DNA of 64,000 nucleotides from Bog-532 sp963775825 (GCA_963775825.1 CAVZKY010000043.1:248001-312000); one strand, 5' to 3'. Counted from the first letter of the stretch, positions 17,736-26,837 are shown. Numbers and translations: made by a program. Notes: generated by a model not told the origin, from the sequence alone.

Positions 17736-18056
17736 TCAGGCCAGGGTGGCCCAGAACTCGCGCAGAACGGTCGCCGCTCGGGCAGGGTCCTGGAGCATCC
17801 ACCAGTGGCCGAACCCGTCGAGGGCGACCGTCTTGGCATCGGCCCGCGCGGCGGCCTTGGTCGCCGAGGCTGCGCTCAGGAAGGGATCCTCGCTGGGGAT
17901 GATCACCAATCCGGGGACCGGGATGGCCGCGAAACCCGGGCCCCACTGCCTTCCGACATCCACGGCCGAACGGTAGAGGTCGAGGATGCAATCAGCCATG
18001 GTGCGGTTGATGTGCGATGCCAGGTCGAGGGCCGGCTCCTCGGGCACCCCGAACAT
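17736..18056 (-). pseudogene. Alpha/beta-hydrolase, C-terminal fragment
   Basis: About 106 residues of the C-terminal half of an alpha/beta hydrolase: VPGLVIIPSEDPFL (the acid-strand region with its Asp), then DGFGHWWMLQDPARAATVL with the catalytic His. The nucleophile half is missing; upstream on this strand the frame stays open but has no GxSxG. No ribosome site. A decayed remnant. Confidence 0.6.
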
Positions 18057-18134
18057 CTGGACTGCCCGGCTAGGACGACGCTGCCCGGCGGTCTGCTCAG
18101 CGCCGGCCGGGCAGCGGGTGGCCGGGCGCCGGGG

Positions 18135-18284
18135 CTACCGGTGGGAGTGGCGTGGCCGGAACTTGATCCAGGCCAGGATGGCGATGGCCACCAGCAGCCA
18201 CGGGAAGAACAGGACGTGCACGGCGAAGCTGAGGACTGTCAGGGCCACGATGGCGATAAGGGCAAGGGCGATGATTACGGACAT
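18135..18284 (-). CDS. Small single-helix membrane protein (49 aa)
   Basis: The ATG at 18284 lies 10 bases after GGAGA and runs to a TAG at 18135. It encodes a hydrophobic N-terminal stretch (SVIIALALIAIVALTVLSFA), a second hydrophobic stretch (FFPWLLVAIAILAWI) and a basic tail (KFRPRHSHR). Similar tiny proteins are widespread in actinobacteria. It lies 43 bases downstream of pspC in the same direction and is probably cotranscribed, which suggests a membrane-stress role. Confidence 0.75.
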   Translation of the reverse strand: MSVIIALALIAIVALTVLSFAVHVLFFPWLLVAIAILAWIKFRPRHSHR

Positions 18285-18327
18285 GGTGATCGGTCTCCGT
18301 TACGTCAAGAGGTTTGCGGGTCAGGGT

Positions 18328-18618
18328 TTAGCGGATGCGGTCCCGGCGGCAGGCGATCCACGCCGCGGCGGCCGGCTGGTCTTGGCCGTCTGCGGGGATC
18401 AGCAGCCAGGCGGCAACATAAAGAGCCACACCAGCGCCGGTGAGGAGAGCCAGCGCCGCGATGATGACGCGGACTAGCGTGACGTCCGCGTTCAGGTATC
18501 GGGCTATGCCGCCGGCCACGCCGGCCAGCATCTTGTCATCGCCTGACCGGCGCAGCTGGCGGGCTTCGGTCTGGCTGTTAACGGCGGCGGACCCGGCATC
18601 TGCGGTGTTCGTGTTCAT
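18328..18618 (-). CDS. PspC-domain membrane protein
   Basis: 96 residues. A polar N-terminus is followed by the PspC core: RRSGDDKMLAGVAGGIARYL (about 24-43), VTLVRVIIAALALLTGAGV (helix) and LYVAAWLLIP. PspC proteins take part in phage-shock-type envelope-stress signalling; in actinobacteria they often occur without pspA. It is the first gene of a probable two-gene unit with the 49-residue protein. Confidence 0.9.
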   Translation of the reverse strand: MNTNTADAGSAAVNSQTEARQLRRSGDDKMLAGVAGGIARYLNADVTLVRVIIAALALLTGAGVALYVAAWLLIPADGQDQPAAAAWIACRRDRIR

Positions 18619-18801
18619 GCTTCAAGACTGCGGCCCGGCAGTGGCCTGCGTCGATCGGGATCAGCCCGGTTTGCACCCTGGTGTGCATCCCCAGGGCATC
18701 AGGGTCATCCCTGGGATACTCCCGGGGCAGGCTGCCCACTCACGATCAGCGCGCCGGGCAGTCACCGGATGATTCTGATGGAGAGCGGCGTTGACAGAGA
18801 G

Positions 18802-18823
18802 AACACGACATATCGTGTTGACC
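18802..18823 (+). promoter_or_regulatory. Operator/promoter upstream of the small membrane gene
   Basis: AACACGA-CATA-TCGTGTT (18802-18819) is a perfect 7-base inverted repeat whose right arm runs into a -35-like TTGACC (18818-18823). It lies about 50 bases before the start at 18872. The pattern of a CGTGTT palindrome over a promoter suggests repressor control; the regulator is not adjacent. Confidence 0.45.
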
Positions 18824-18871
18824 TGGCAGGCGTGGGCCCTGACGAGCTCGGGGCTTTGAGAGGTGAGCGTG

Positions 18872-19249
18872 ATGACCGGTTGGTACGCGGAACGGACACC
18901 GGGCAGGTCGGCCAAGGCCGTGATCGCCGTGACGCTGCTGGCGCTGCTGCTGGTGGCGGCCGTGCCGGTGGCCCTGCTGGCCGCAGTGGTCATGATGATG
19001 CTGGGACACGTCGTCGGCGGGCTCGCGCTGTTCGGCGGCTCGATCCTCGCCGCCGCCGTAGCTGTCGCGCTCGCGGGCATGAGCGGGATGCGGCACCTGC
19101 GCAAACTGCTCTCCGGGGGCGGCTTCCGTGTCGTACAACTGGACGGCAGCCAGTACACCGGCGTCGCAGAGCCAGTCGCAGAGCCAACGGGCAGCGACTT
19201 CACCGACGTCGTGCGGCTGGACCGCAGCCAGTACACCGAAGTTCGCTGA
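18872..19249 (+). CDS. Two-helix membrane protein with short C-terminal peptide repeats
   Basis: 125 residues. The ATG at 18872 follows GAGAGG by 8 bases; a GTG at 18863 is possible. Two transmembrane helices are at about 18-45 (VIAVTLLALLLVAAVPVALL) and 48-72 (VVGGLALFGGSILAAAVAVA). The cytoplasmic tail carries a repeated motif, VQLDGSQYTGV and VRLDRSQYTEV, separated by a repeated AEPVAEPTG. Function unknown. The last 83 codons are duplicated at 15.5 kb. Confidence 0.65.
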   Translation: MTGWYAERTPGRSAKAVIAVTLLALLLVAAVPVALLAAVVMMMLGHVVGGLALFGGSILAAAVAVALAGMSGMRHLRKLLSGGGFRVVQLDGSQYTGVAEPVAEPTGSDFTDVVRLDRSQYTEVR

Positions 19250-19275
19250 CCTGCCAGCGCGACCCACACAACGTC
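18999..19275 (+). repeat. 277-bp direct repeat, copy 2 (in the intact gene)
   Basis: Counterpart of 15506-15782; the offset is a constant 3,493 bases with no gaps. It covers the 3' two thirds of the intact gene plus 26 bases past its stop. Confidence 0.9.
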
Positions 19276-19338
19276 CGGTCATACAGCCGCCGAGAGGCCG
19301 GCGCCGAAGGCGTGCATCGCACGCGATCAGTCATCGCC

Positions 19339-19376
19339 TTGACATTGACCTTACGTCAGGCTTGCAAGATGGACGT
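19339..19376 (+). promoter_or_regulatory. MerR-type promoter of the ABC exporter operon
   Basis: TTGACA at 19339-19344 and CAAGAT at 19365-19370 are separated by 20 bases. Such an over-long spacer is the hallmark of MerR-activated promoters. The spacer holds TGAC-CTTAC-GTCA. The ATG follows the -10 by six bases, so the transcript should be leaderless. The operon encodes a MerR protein, which makes autoregulation likely. Confidence 0.55.
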
Positions 19377-20378
19377 ATGCAGAATCTTGCACAGCTACCC
19401 ACCCCAGGGGAGAGTGCCCCTCAACTGGCGATCGACGCAGTGGGGTTGGCCAAGTCCTTCGGTGGCCAGCACGCACTCACCGGTCTCGACCTGGCCGCCC
19501 CCGAGGGTTCCGTCACGGCCCTCATCGGCCCCAACGGGTCAGGGAAGACGACGACGATTCGCATCCTCTCGACGCTTCTTGCTCCGGACGCTGGCCGGGC
19601 GACCGTGTTCGGTCACGATGTCGTGGCAGAGCCCGAGGCCGTCAGGGCAGCGATCGGTGTCACCGGCCAATTCTCTGCCGTGGACAAGTTCCTGACCGGC
19701 AGAGAGAACCTTGCCTTAATGGCTGGGCTGCACCACCTGCGGCGGGCTGTTGCGCCGGAGCGGACGGCAAGAAACCTGGAGCGCTTCGAGTTGACCGAGG
19801 CAGCGGACCGGCCTGTGATCTCCTACTCGGGAGGTATGCGCCGTCGTCTCGATCTTGCGATGACCCTCATGGGCGAGCCCCGGATCATCTTCCTGGACGA
19901 GCCAACGACTGGCCTCGATCCACGTGGGCGACGGGTTCTCTGGCGGATCGTCCGAGACCTGGTCGCCGACGGGGTGACCGTCCTCCTGACGACGCAGTAC
20001 CTGGAAGAAGCGGATCGCCTGGCAGACCATGTGGTCCTCATCGACCGTGGTGCCTTGGTAGCAGAAGGCACGCCGTCCGAGCTGAAGAGGCGGGCGCCGG
20101 GCGGACGCATCCGGCTCCATTTCGCCGGGGATGATGCGTTCGCTGCTGCGGCTGTGGAGTTCGGCGGCGCAGAACGGAGTGACGACGACTTGTCGCTCGA
20201 ATTGGCGAGCGACGGAAGCGTGGCTGGCATCCGGCACGTGCTCGACCGGCTTGAGCGTCATGGGATCACCGTGGAGAGCCTTTCGGCCCAGCCCCCGGAC
20301 CTCAACGACGTCTTCTTCGCCTTGACTGGTAGCGGCCCTGAGCCGTCTCGTGCCAACTCGATGGGGGAAGGACAATGA
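19377..20378 (+). CDS. ABC transporter ATP-binding protein, DrrA-like
   Basis: 333 residues from the ATG at 19377; the frame extends upstream through the previous gene only as a shadow. Walker A LIGPNGSGKTTTIRIL (about 52-67), signature SYSGGMRRRLDLAMTL (about 142-157), Walker B IIFLDEPTTGLDPRGR, and H-loop-like switch region TTQYLEEADRLADHVVLID. The C-terminal extension is the DrrA type. It should drive export of a hydrophobic compound with the permease downstream, whose ATG overlaps this stop (ATGA). Confidence 0.95.
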   Translation: MQNLAQLPTPGESAPQLAIDAVGLAKSFGGQHALTGLDLAAPEGSVTALIGPNGSGKTTTIRILSTLLAPDAGRATVFGHDVVAEPEAVRAAIGVTGQFSAVDKFLTGRENLALMAGLHHLRRAVAPERTARNLERFELTEAADRPVISYSGGMRRRLDLAMTLMGEPRIIFLDEPTTGLDPRGRRVLWRIVRDLVADGVTVLLTTQYLEEADRLADHVVLIDRGALVAEGTPSELKRRAPGGRIRLHFAGDDAFAAAAVEFGGAERSDDDLSLELASDGSVAGIRHVLDRLERHGITVESLSAQPPDLNDVFFALTGSGPEPSRANSMGEGQ

Positions 20379-21166
20379 CGGCCCCCTCCCTGGCACTCGC
20401 TGACACGACCACAATGCTGCGTCGAGACGTACGTCACGCAGTGCGCTTCCCGATGGTGACGATCAGCGGACTACTCGTGCCGGTGCTCTTTCTCCTTCTC
20501 TTCGATGGTGTCTTCGGTCACACGCTTCGCGCCGGACTCGGCAGCGCCGTTAGCGGCGGCTACATCAACTACGTGCTTCCCGGCATCCTCGTGATGGCCG
20601 CTGCCTCGGTCGCTGAATCGACGGCGCTCGGCGTGAACGCCGACATGAGTGAGGGGATCATCGCCCGTTTCCGGACGATGGCCATCTGGCGTCCTTCGGT
20701 CCTTGCCGGGCCGGTGACCGGAAGCGTCGTCCGTACGCTCATTACGGGTGCAGCTGTTTGCCTCTTCGCACTCGTCCTAGGGTTCTCACCCAACGCCACC
20801 GCACTCGGCTGGCTCGCCGCCATCGGGCTGTTCGCCCTTCTTGGAATGGCACTCTCGTGGCTGACGGTGGCCTTTGGGCTGCTCGCCAAGACGCCAGCAG
20901 GGGCAAACAGTCTCTCGCTCATTCTCCTCGTCCTTCCCTTTGTCAGCAGCGCCTTTGTTCCCACTGCCGCGATGCCCGCAGGAGTACGGGCGTTTGCCGA
21001 GTATCAGCCGTTCACCTCGATCATTGACACCTTTCGCAGCCTGCTTACCCGAACCCCGATGGGCAATCACGGCATTGTGGCCGTGGCCTGGTGTGTCGGC
21101 ATCGCGGTGGTTGGATTCCTGTGGGCGGTGAAGTTGTACAACCGAGATTCACCGGTAGCGTCCTGA
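20375..21166 (+). CDS. ABC-2 type permease, DrrB-like
   Basis: 263 residues with six hydrophobic segments: FPMVTISGLLVPVLFLLLFD, INYVLPGILVMAAASVAEST and LILLVLPFVSSAFVPTAAMP, among others. The ABC-2 landmark (EGIIARFRTMAIWRPSVLAG) and the PFTSIIDTFRSLLTRTP segment near the end fit DrrB exporters. It starts inside the stop of the ATPase gene and ends on the A of the merR start (TGATG), so the three genes are translationally coupled. Confidence 0.95.
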   Translation: MTAPSLALADTTTMLRRDVRHAVRFPMVTISGLLVPVLFLLLFDGVFGHTLRAGLGSAVSGGYINYVLPGILVMAAASVAESTALGVNADMSEGIIARFRTMAIWRPSVLAGPVTGSVVRTLITGAAVCLFALVLGFSPNATALGWLAAIGLFALLGMALSWLTVAFGLLAKTPAGANSLSLILLVLPFVSSAFVPTAAMPAGVRAFAEYQPFTSIIDTFRSLLTRTPMGNHGIVAVAWCVGIAVVGFLWAVKLYNRDSPVAS

Positions 21167-21957
21167 TGGCGAAGCTCCTGACGATCGGCCAGCTGGCCAG
21201 CCACTGCGGCGTCACCGTGCGGGCGGTCCGTCATTACCACCGGGCCGGTCTGCTCGCAGAGCCCGCGCGGGACAACTCCGGTTACCGCCGCTATGGTGCA
21301 CAGGCGGTCGTCGATCTCGTGCGGATCAAGGTCCTTGCCGATGCAGGTGTCCCGCTCGCTCAGGTCAGCCACTTCCTCAATGCTGACCCGGATGAGTTCG
21401 GCGCTGCGGTTGCTGGGATCGACGAGGCGCTTCAGCAGCAAATTGGCCAGCTTGAGCATCGGCGCCGGCAGCTCGCCGGCCTCCTCGCCGGTGACCAGCT
21501 CGTACTGCCATCCGAGGTCGCAGAGATGCTCAGCGCCCTGCGGGAGATGGGCGTAAGCGAGCAGGGCGTGCAGATCGAACGAGACGGATGGATTCTTCTC
21601 GCCGCACTCTCTCCCGAGGTGGTTCGAGAGTGGACGAGGCAAAAGCGAGCCGCGCTGGCAGACCCTGAGTTCCGGCGCATCTACCTGGCCTATGACGAAG
21701 CGCGAGACTGGGACCCGACCGACCCACGACTGAAACCACTGGCTGAGCGGACGGTCGAATGGATGGCGACCCGCCACGATGCGGTCGTCGGTGCTCGTTC
21801 CAGCACGCTCCCGAGCGAGCCGAACGTCGTCCTCGTCGCACAGCTCATGGACGCCGAGTCCGCCTATACCTCGCCCGCCTTGGACCGGCTGGCGGAGCTT
21901 TGCAGGTCACAGCTCAATTCGTCGGCACGGCCTCGACGTCATCACGGGAGTTCATAG
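21166..21957 (+). CDS. MerR-family transcriptional regulator
   Basis: 263 residues. The MerR winged helix is at about 5-70 (LLTIGQLASHCGVTVRAVRH, then YHRAGLLAEPARDNSGYRRY). The dimerisation coil follows (VAGIDEALQQQIGQLEHRRRQLAG). The C-terminal 130 residues form an effector domain of TipA/multidrug-binding size. As the third gene of the exporter operon, and with a 20-base-spacer promoter at its head, it is the likely drug-responsive activator of its own operon. Confidence 0.93.
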   Translation: MAKLLTIGQLASHCGVTVRAVRHYHRAGLLAEPARDNSGYRRYGAQAVVDLVRIKVLADAGVPLAQVSHFLNADPDEFGAAVAGIDEALQQQIGQLEHRRRQLAGLLAGDQLVLPSEVAEMLSALREMGVSEQGVQIERDGWILLAALSPEVVREWTRQKRAALADPEFRRIYLAYDEARDWDPTDPRLKPLAERTVEWMATRHDAVVGARSSTLPSEPNVVLVAQLMDAESAYTSPALDRLAELCRSQLNSSARPRRHHGSS

Positions 21958-22094
21958 GACATGACCGAACAACTAGACCTTGCGAACATCACGGATCAGA
22001 TATCCCAGCTCCGGTCGGAGTCAACGGCAAGCTCGTCGAACGACCCGAGGACGAGGCCGCCTGGGAGGCCCCGCCGGAAGCAGCCAGGTATTGA

Positions 22095-22500
22095 CAATTA
22101 ATCGCCAGGTCGATCGCCCTGGCGGTGCGCGGGGCGAGGGGGATGTGACGACCTTGCCGCCCTTTCGGGTGATGACCAGGGTCCGGTGTCCGCGTTCGAG
22201 GCCCAGGTGCTCGATGTCTGCGCCGGTGGCCTCTGATACCCGCAGCCCGTTCAGCCCGAACAGGGAGATCAGCGCGTGCTCGGCGGGTGGTCCGAGCCCG
22301 GCGGCGACCAGGAGGCCGCCGAGTTCGTTGCGGTCCAGCGCGGTGGCGTGCGACTCGTAGTCCAGCCGGGGACGACGGACGTGCGCCGCGGGCGAGTGGT
22401 CCAGGAGTTCTTCCTCGACGGCGTACCTGTAGAACCCGGCGATGGTGCATGGCCAGGTGGGTGTGGGGCTGCGGGTCTTTGTGAGATTGAAGTCGTGTTG
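22095..22500 (-). pseudogene. Tyrosine recombinase/integrase fragment
   Basis: Minus-strand translation gives IAGFYRYAVEEELLDHSPAA (end of the core-binding domain), then HATALDRNELGGLLVAAGLG and LISLFGLNGLRVSEATGADI, which holds the first catalytic Arg of tyrosine recombinases, then RTLVITRKGGKVVT. At about 22.14 kb one base is missing; the next frame continues as IPLAPRTARAIDLAI. Both ends are absent, including the HxxR and Tyr motifs. A dead remnant of a mobile element. Confidence 0.75.
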
Positions 22501-22706
22501 CGTCGTGGCGGTACCGGATCGACCCGCTCCCCGGCGGCAGCAGGGGTCCCCTCAGACCCCACGCCGACCCGGTAACACCTCCGGGTGACGGATCGCCGCG
22601 CCGCGACATTCCACCCGGCAGGCACCTTCGGGTGATGCCTCACGGCGGCCGGAATTCGTACCGTTCCCAGAAGAGCCGAACTACCCATCTGCTAATGGAG
22701 GATGCC

Positions 22707-23501
22707 ATGTACGACCCGCCTGCCTATCTATGGGCGATCACCACCGCCGCGACCGCCGCGATCGCGGCTGCGACCTGCGTCGTGCTGTACGGCGGCGCGG
22801 TGCGCGCCGGCCTGGGCCGAAGGCGCGCGGCGCTGCTGGCCGGGGGCGCGGCCGTCGTGCTCGGCGGCTGGCTGGCCGCCACCGCGGTGATCGCGGGTCA
22901 CGGCTGGTACCACACGCGGCTCGGCCACGGGGTGCCGTGGCTGCCGATCGCGGTGGCCGGATTCTTCGGCACTCTGCTGGCCCTGCGCCGGATCCCGGTG
23001 GTGGCGCGCGCCCTGGCGGCACCGGGCATGGCGAGCCGCCTGGAGTACCCGCACTTGTTCCGGGTGGAAGGGGTGGCCTTCCTGCTCATCATGGCCCTCG
23101 GTCACCTGCCTGCGCTGTTCGCCCTGCCCGCCGGCCTGGGCGACATCGCCGCCGGCATCGCCGCGCCGCTGGTCGCGTACAGGCTCGCGCGGGGCACCGG
23201 CCGCCGCACCGCCCTGTGGCACAACGCGTTCGGCATGACCGATCTGGTGGTGGCCCTGACCCTCGGCGCCCTCACCGGATACCAGCTGGTCCACGTCACG
23301 CCGTCCGCCGCACCGATCTTCGAGCTCCCGCTCGCGGTGATCGTGACAGCCGGCGTGCCGCTGCTGTTCGTCCTGCACATCACGTCCGTGTCCGCGCTGG
23401 CCAGAGCCCCGCGGACGCCGCTGCCGGCCACCGGCCCGCTCCTTGCCGGCGCGACGCCGCGTACTGCCGTGGCGCAAACCCCGGCAGCCGGTGCCCGGTG
23501 A
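22707..23501 (+). CDS. Multi-pass membrane protein of unknown function
   Basis: 264 residues with about seven hydrophobic helices. The ATG at 22707 follows GGAGG by 5-6 bases; an ATG four codons earlier overlaps that site. Notable segments are YLWAITTAATAAIAAATCVV, GHGWYHTRLGHGVPWLPIAV, EGVAFLLIMALGHLPALFAL and FGMTDLVVALTLGALTGYQL. Conserved polar positions (His, Asp in GLGDIAAG, Asp in MTDL) lie near helix ends. The C-terminal tail is Pro/Ala-rich. No family recognised with confidence. Confidence 0.75.
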   Translation: MYDPPAYLWAITTAATAAIAAATCVVLYGGAVRAGLGRRRAALLAGGAAVVLGGWLAATAVIAGHGWYHTRLGHGVPWLPIAVAGFFGTLLALRRIPVVARALAAPGMASRLEYPHLFRVEGVAFLLIMALGHLPALFALPAGLGDIAAGIAAPLVAYRLARGTGRRTALWHNAFGMTDLVVALTLGALTGYQLVHVTPSAAPIFELPLAVIVTAGVPLLFVLHITSVSALARAPRTPLPATGPLLAGATPRTAVAQTPAAGAR

Positions 23502-23631
23502 AGCACTCAGCGCAGAGGAGAAGACAGTGCAGCTCTTCGCGCGAAGGGCATCAACTGGGCAACCGCCACCAGCCCAGTCTGCACACCGTTGGCGGTCGCC
23601 AGCCCGATAGCGAAGTTCACAGGATGAAGAC

Positions 23632-24744
23632 ATGAGAACAACGACAAAGCACGACAAGAACGAGGCGGGCCCGGTCAAGTTGGCCGCAGCCCGCGCCGAG
23701 TTCGACGCCGAAGTGACATACCTGAACACGGCCACGTTCGGCCTGCCGCCGCGGCGCAGCTGGCTAGCACTTCAGCACGCGCTGGCGGGCTGGCGGGCGG
23801 GCACCGCCGACCCCGTCGCCTATGACGCTCCCTTGGCTGCGGCCCGGTCCTCCTACGCCCGGCTTGTGGGCGTGGACCCCTCCGCCGTGGCCGTCGGGAG
23901 TCAGGTGTCGGTCTTTGCCGGGCTCATCGCCGCCAACCTGCCCGACGGCAGCGAGGTGCTGACCGCCACCGGTGACTTCACGAGCATTCTCTTTCCGTTC
24001 CTCGCGCAGTCCGGCCGGGGGGTCCACGTGCGGGAGGTACCGCTCGAACAGATCGCGGATGCTGTGACCCCGCACACCACGCTGGTGTCGGTCTCCGCAG
24101 TGCAGTCCGCTAACGGCCAGGTCATCGATCTCGACGCCCTGCACGCCGCCACCAAAGCCACCGGGACCAGGGTGCTGCTGGACACCACCCAGGCCGTCGG
24201 ATGGCTGCCGGTAGACGCGGCTCGCTTCGCCTACACCGCCTGCGGCGGCTACAAGTGGCTGCTCTCACCCCGGGGCACGGCCTACTTCACCATCCGCCCT
24301 GAGCTGATGGACGAACTGGTACCGCACACGGCAGGCTGGTACGCAGGTGAGAGTCCCTGGTCCAGCATCTACGGCCAACCGCTCCGGCTCGCGGCCGACG
24401 CCCGCCGCTTCGACGTCTCCCCGGCCTGGCACGCCTGGGTCGCGGCCGCTCCGGCCGTGGGGTTGCTCGCTGACCTGGGGGCGCAGTCCCTGTACCGGCA
24501 TGCCATGGGCCTGGCCAACCGGTTCCGCATCGGGATCGGCCTGGAGCCAGGAAACTCCGCGATCGTATCCCTGGCCGTCGACGAGGCCACCCCAGACGCC
24601 ATGAGCGCTGTGCCCATCGTTGCGTCCGTCCGCGCCGGACGCCTCCGGCTGTCCTTCCACGTCTCCACCAGTGAGCACGAAGTCGACACCGCCATCGACA
24701 TCCTGCACCGGCACGTCATCACCAGCCAGCCAGCACCGACGTGA
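23632..24744 (+). CDS. Class V aminotransferase-like PLP enzyme
   Basis: 370 residues; AGGA lies 7 bases before the ATG. Class V features: YLNTATFGLPPRRSW near residue 30, a GSQVSVFAGLIAA cofactor-loop region, LLDTTQAVGWLPVD with the PLP-ring Asp (about 184), and the Schiff-base Lys in CGGYKWLLSPRGTAY (about 205-219). It belongs with cysteine-desulfurase/kynureninase-like proteins, but no mobile Cys loop is visible and the substrate cannot be assigned. Single gene. Confidence 0.87.
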   Translation: MRTTTKHDKNEAGPVKLAAARAEFDAEVTYLNTATFGLPPRRSWLALQHALAGWRAGTADPVAYDAPLAAARSSYARLVGVDPSAVAVGSQVSVFAGLIAANLPDGSEVLTATGDFTSILFPFLAQSGRGVHVREVPLEQIADAVTPHTTLVSVSAVQSANGQVIDLDALHAATKATGTRVLLDTTQAVGWLPVDAARFAYTACGGYKWLLSPRGTAYFTIRPELMDELVPHTAGWYAGESPWSSIYGQPLRLAADARRFDVSPAWHAWVAAAPAVGLLADLGAQSLYRHAMGLANRFRIGIGLEPGNSAIVSLAVDEATPDAMSAVPIVASVRAGRLRLSFHVSTSEHEVDTAIDILHRHVITSQPAPT

Positions 24745-24879
24745 CCCCAAGACCTTCTCCGCGCCACCTTGGCTCACGCGCAGCCAAACCTTCCGGGCCG
24801 ATCACCACCCGCGCGGCAGGCCTCCCTGGCTGCCGCCTTGGCAGGGTGAACCGCCCGGGGCGCCGGACCGTTCTGGCGC

Positions 24880-25163
24880 CTGGACAGCCCAGCGTGACCG
24901 CGTCCGCTATGAAGCGACGCAGCTCGCTGATCGTGAACCGCGCCGTGGACCGGCTGGCCCGCGCCATAAGATTCGCGGCCATTGACTCCGGGGCCGCCTG
25001 GCCAACGGACGCCAGTGAGCTGGCCAGGCTGGCGGAGCTGGCCAGCACGGGAAGGCTGCGAACGGTGATCGCTCAGACCTTCCCGCTGGCCCAGGGGCGG
25101 CAGGCCTTCGAAAGCGGCGCGGGGGCCCGCCGTCCCGGCAAGACGGTCCTGGTCGCTCGCTGA
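24880..25163 (+). pseudogene. C-terminal fragment of a zinc-type quinone oxidoreductase
   Basis: The frame ends with ELARLAELASTGRLRTVIAQ, then TFPLAQGRQAFESG and GKTVLVAR. This is the standard C-terminus of medium-chain NADPH-quinone reductases. The GroES-like domain and most of the Rossmann domain are missing, and the preceding residues do not match. A truncated relic. Confidence 0.65.
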
Positions 25164-25250
25164 TCTGCCAACCGGATCGCCCCGGCGCGATCGCGCTCTG
25201 CGCGTTCACCGCGGCCGGGAATGACCGGCTCACCGCGGCCGGGCAGTGGA

Positions 25251-26837
25251 TCAGGCGCGCCAGCCAGCAAGCCCAGCGGTGAGGTGGTCCGGAGAGCGGA
25301 GCAGGCGCCTGAGGATCTTCCCCGATGGCGACTTGGGGATCTCGGGCAGGCACTCGATGAGCCGGATGCGCTTGTACGGCGCTACCTGCCCGGCGACGAA
25401 GGCGAGGACCGCCTTGCCGTCGAAGTCGTCGCCCGCCGGGACCACGAACGCCTTCGGCACCTCTCCGGCCTCTTCGTCGGGGACGCCGATCACCGCGCAG
25501 TCGGCGACCTGCGGGTGGGTCATCAGGATCGCCTCCAGCTCGGCCGGAGCGACCTGCAGGCCCTTGTACTTGATCAGCTCTTTGACCCGGTCGGCGATGG
25601 TAAGCCAGCCGTCCTCATCGGCGATGCCGAGGTCCCCGGTGTGCAGCCAGCCCTCCCGGTCGATCGCCGCCGCGGTCGCCTCCGGGTTGTTGAGGTAGCC
25701 CCGCATCACCTGTGGGCCGCGCACCCATACTTCGCCGCGTTCCCCGGGCCCGGCGTCGGCGCCGGTTTGCGGGTCGGCCAGGCGGCATTCAGTGCCCGGG
25801 ACCGGCGGGCCGGCCGAGCCGCGCTTGCCGGCGCGGCCGAACGGGGGGGCCATATGAGTGATCAGGCTGGCCTCGGTCAGGCCGTAGACCTGGCTGACCG
25901 CACACCCCATCCGCTGGGCCAGTTCCTCTTCCAGCTCCGCGCCCAGCGGCGCGGCGCCGCACAAGATGTGCCGCAGGGCGCTGAGGTTCCGGTCGGCTAT
26001 CGCCGGATAGCGGGCGAGCGCCCGCGCCATCGGGGGCACCGTATGGCCGCGCGTCACCGCGTAGCGTTCCAGCAGATCGAGGAACTGCCCGGGCTCGAAG
26101 CGGGGCATGGTGACGATCGTCGCGCCTGCGCGCAGCCCGGTGTTCATGATCCCGGCCAGCCCGGCCTGGTGGAAGAACGGCAGCGCGGCGAGCACTACGT
26201 CGTCGGGAGACAGGGCGAACAGGGCCTGGCACTGGACCATGTTGGCGACCAGGTTGCGGTGGCTGAGCATCACTCCCTTGCTCAGCCCGGTCGTGCCGCT
26301 CGAATACGGGATCGCGGCGATGTCGTTGGCCGGGTCGAACGCCACCTCCGGAGCCGCGCCGGGGTCGCCGAACAGCTCGGAGAAGGAGGGAACGTCGGCG
26401 GCCTCGCCGAGCACGAACACCTCGCAGCCACCGGCCTGCGCGGCGGCCTGCCGGGCGACAGCGAGGAACGGCGGCGCCGTCAGCAGTAGTTCCGCCCGCG
26501 AATCGGCGAGCTGGCGGCCGAGCTCGCGCGCCGTGTAGCCGGGGTTGGCCGTCGTGCAGCGGCCGCCGGCCGCCACCGTGCCATGGAAGGCGACCGCGTA
26601 CTCGGGAACGTTCGGCATGAAGATCGCGAACGTATCGCCCTTGGCGAACCCGCGCGCGGTAAGACCGGCAGCGAGGCTGCGCACTGACCGTTCAAGATCG
26701 GCGTAGCTCAGCGCCCGGCCAGAAGGACCGTCGATCAGCGCCGATTTGCCGCCGAGCTCCTTCGCGCGGGCAAGCGTGAAGCTCGCAAGATCAATAGCTG
26801 GGATATCGGCCACGAGCGGGCCGCCGGAATAGATCAC
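25251..26837 (-). CDS. AMP-dependent acyl-CoA ligase (4-coumarate/fatty-acyl-CoA ligase-like)
   Basis: 528 residues. An ATG at 26843 lies only one base from its GGAGG, so the GTG at 26837, seven bases away, is the better start. ANL-family motifs in order: SSGTTGLSKGVMLSHRNL (P-loop), YGLTEASLITHM, GWLHTGDLGIADEDGWLTI (adenylate-binding Asp), DRVKELIKYKGLQVAPAELE, and the catalytic Lys in PKSPSGKILRRLL near the end. It should activate a carboxylate to its acyl-AMP and then CoA thioester; aromatic or fatty substrate cannot be decided. No pathway partners are adjacent. Confidence 0.94.
   Translation of the reverse strand: MIYSGGPLVADIPAIDLASFTLARAKELGGKSALIDGPSGRALSYADLERSVRSLAAGLTARGFAKGDTFAIFMPNVPEYAVAFHGTVAAGGRCTTANPGYTARELGRQLADSRAELLLTAPPFLAVARQAAAQAGGCEVFVLGEAADVPSFSELFGDPGAAPEVAFDPANDIAAIPYSSGTTGLSKGVMLSHRNLVANMVQCQALFALSPDDVVLAALPFFHQAGLAGIMNTGLRAGATIVTMPRFEPGQFLDLLERYAVTRGHTVPPMARALARYPAIADRNLSALRHILCGAAPLGAELEEELAQRMGCAVSQVYGLTEASLITHMAPPFGRAGKRGSAGPPVPGTECRLADPQTGADAGPGERGEVWVRGPQVMRGYLNNPEATAAAIDREGWLHTGDLGIADEDGWLTIADRVKELIKYKGLQVAPAELEAILMTHPQVADCAVIGVPDEEAGEVPKAFVVPAGDDFDGKAVLAFVAGQVAPYKRIRLIECLPEIPKSPSGKILRRLLRSPDHLTAGLAGWRA

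Noticed and set aside
25221..26489. 422-codon frame opposite the acyl-CoA ligase
   Set aside because: Antisense shadow; the ligase motifs are unambiguous on the minus strand.
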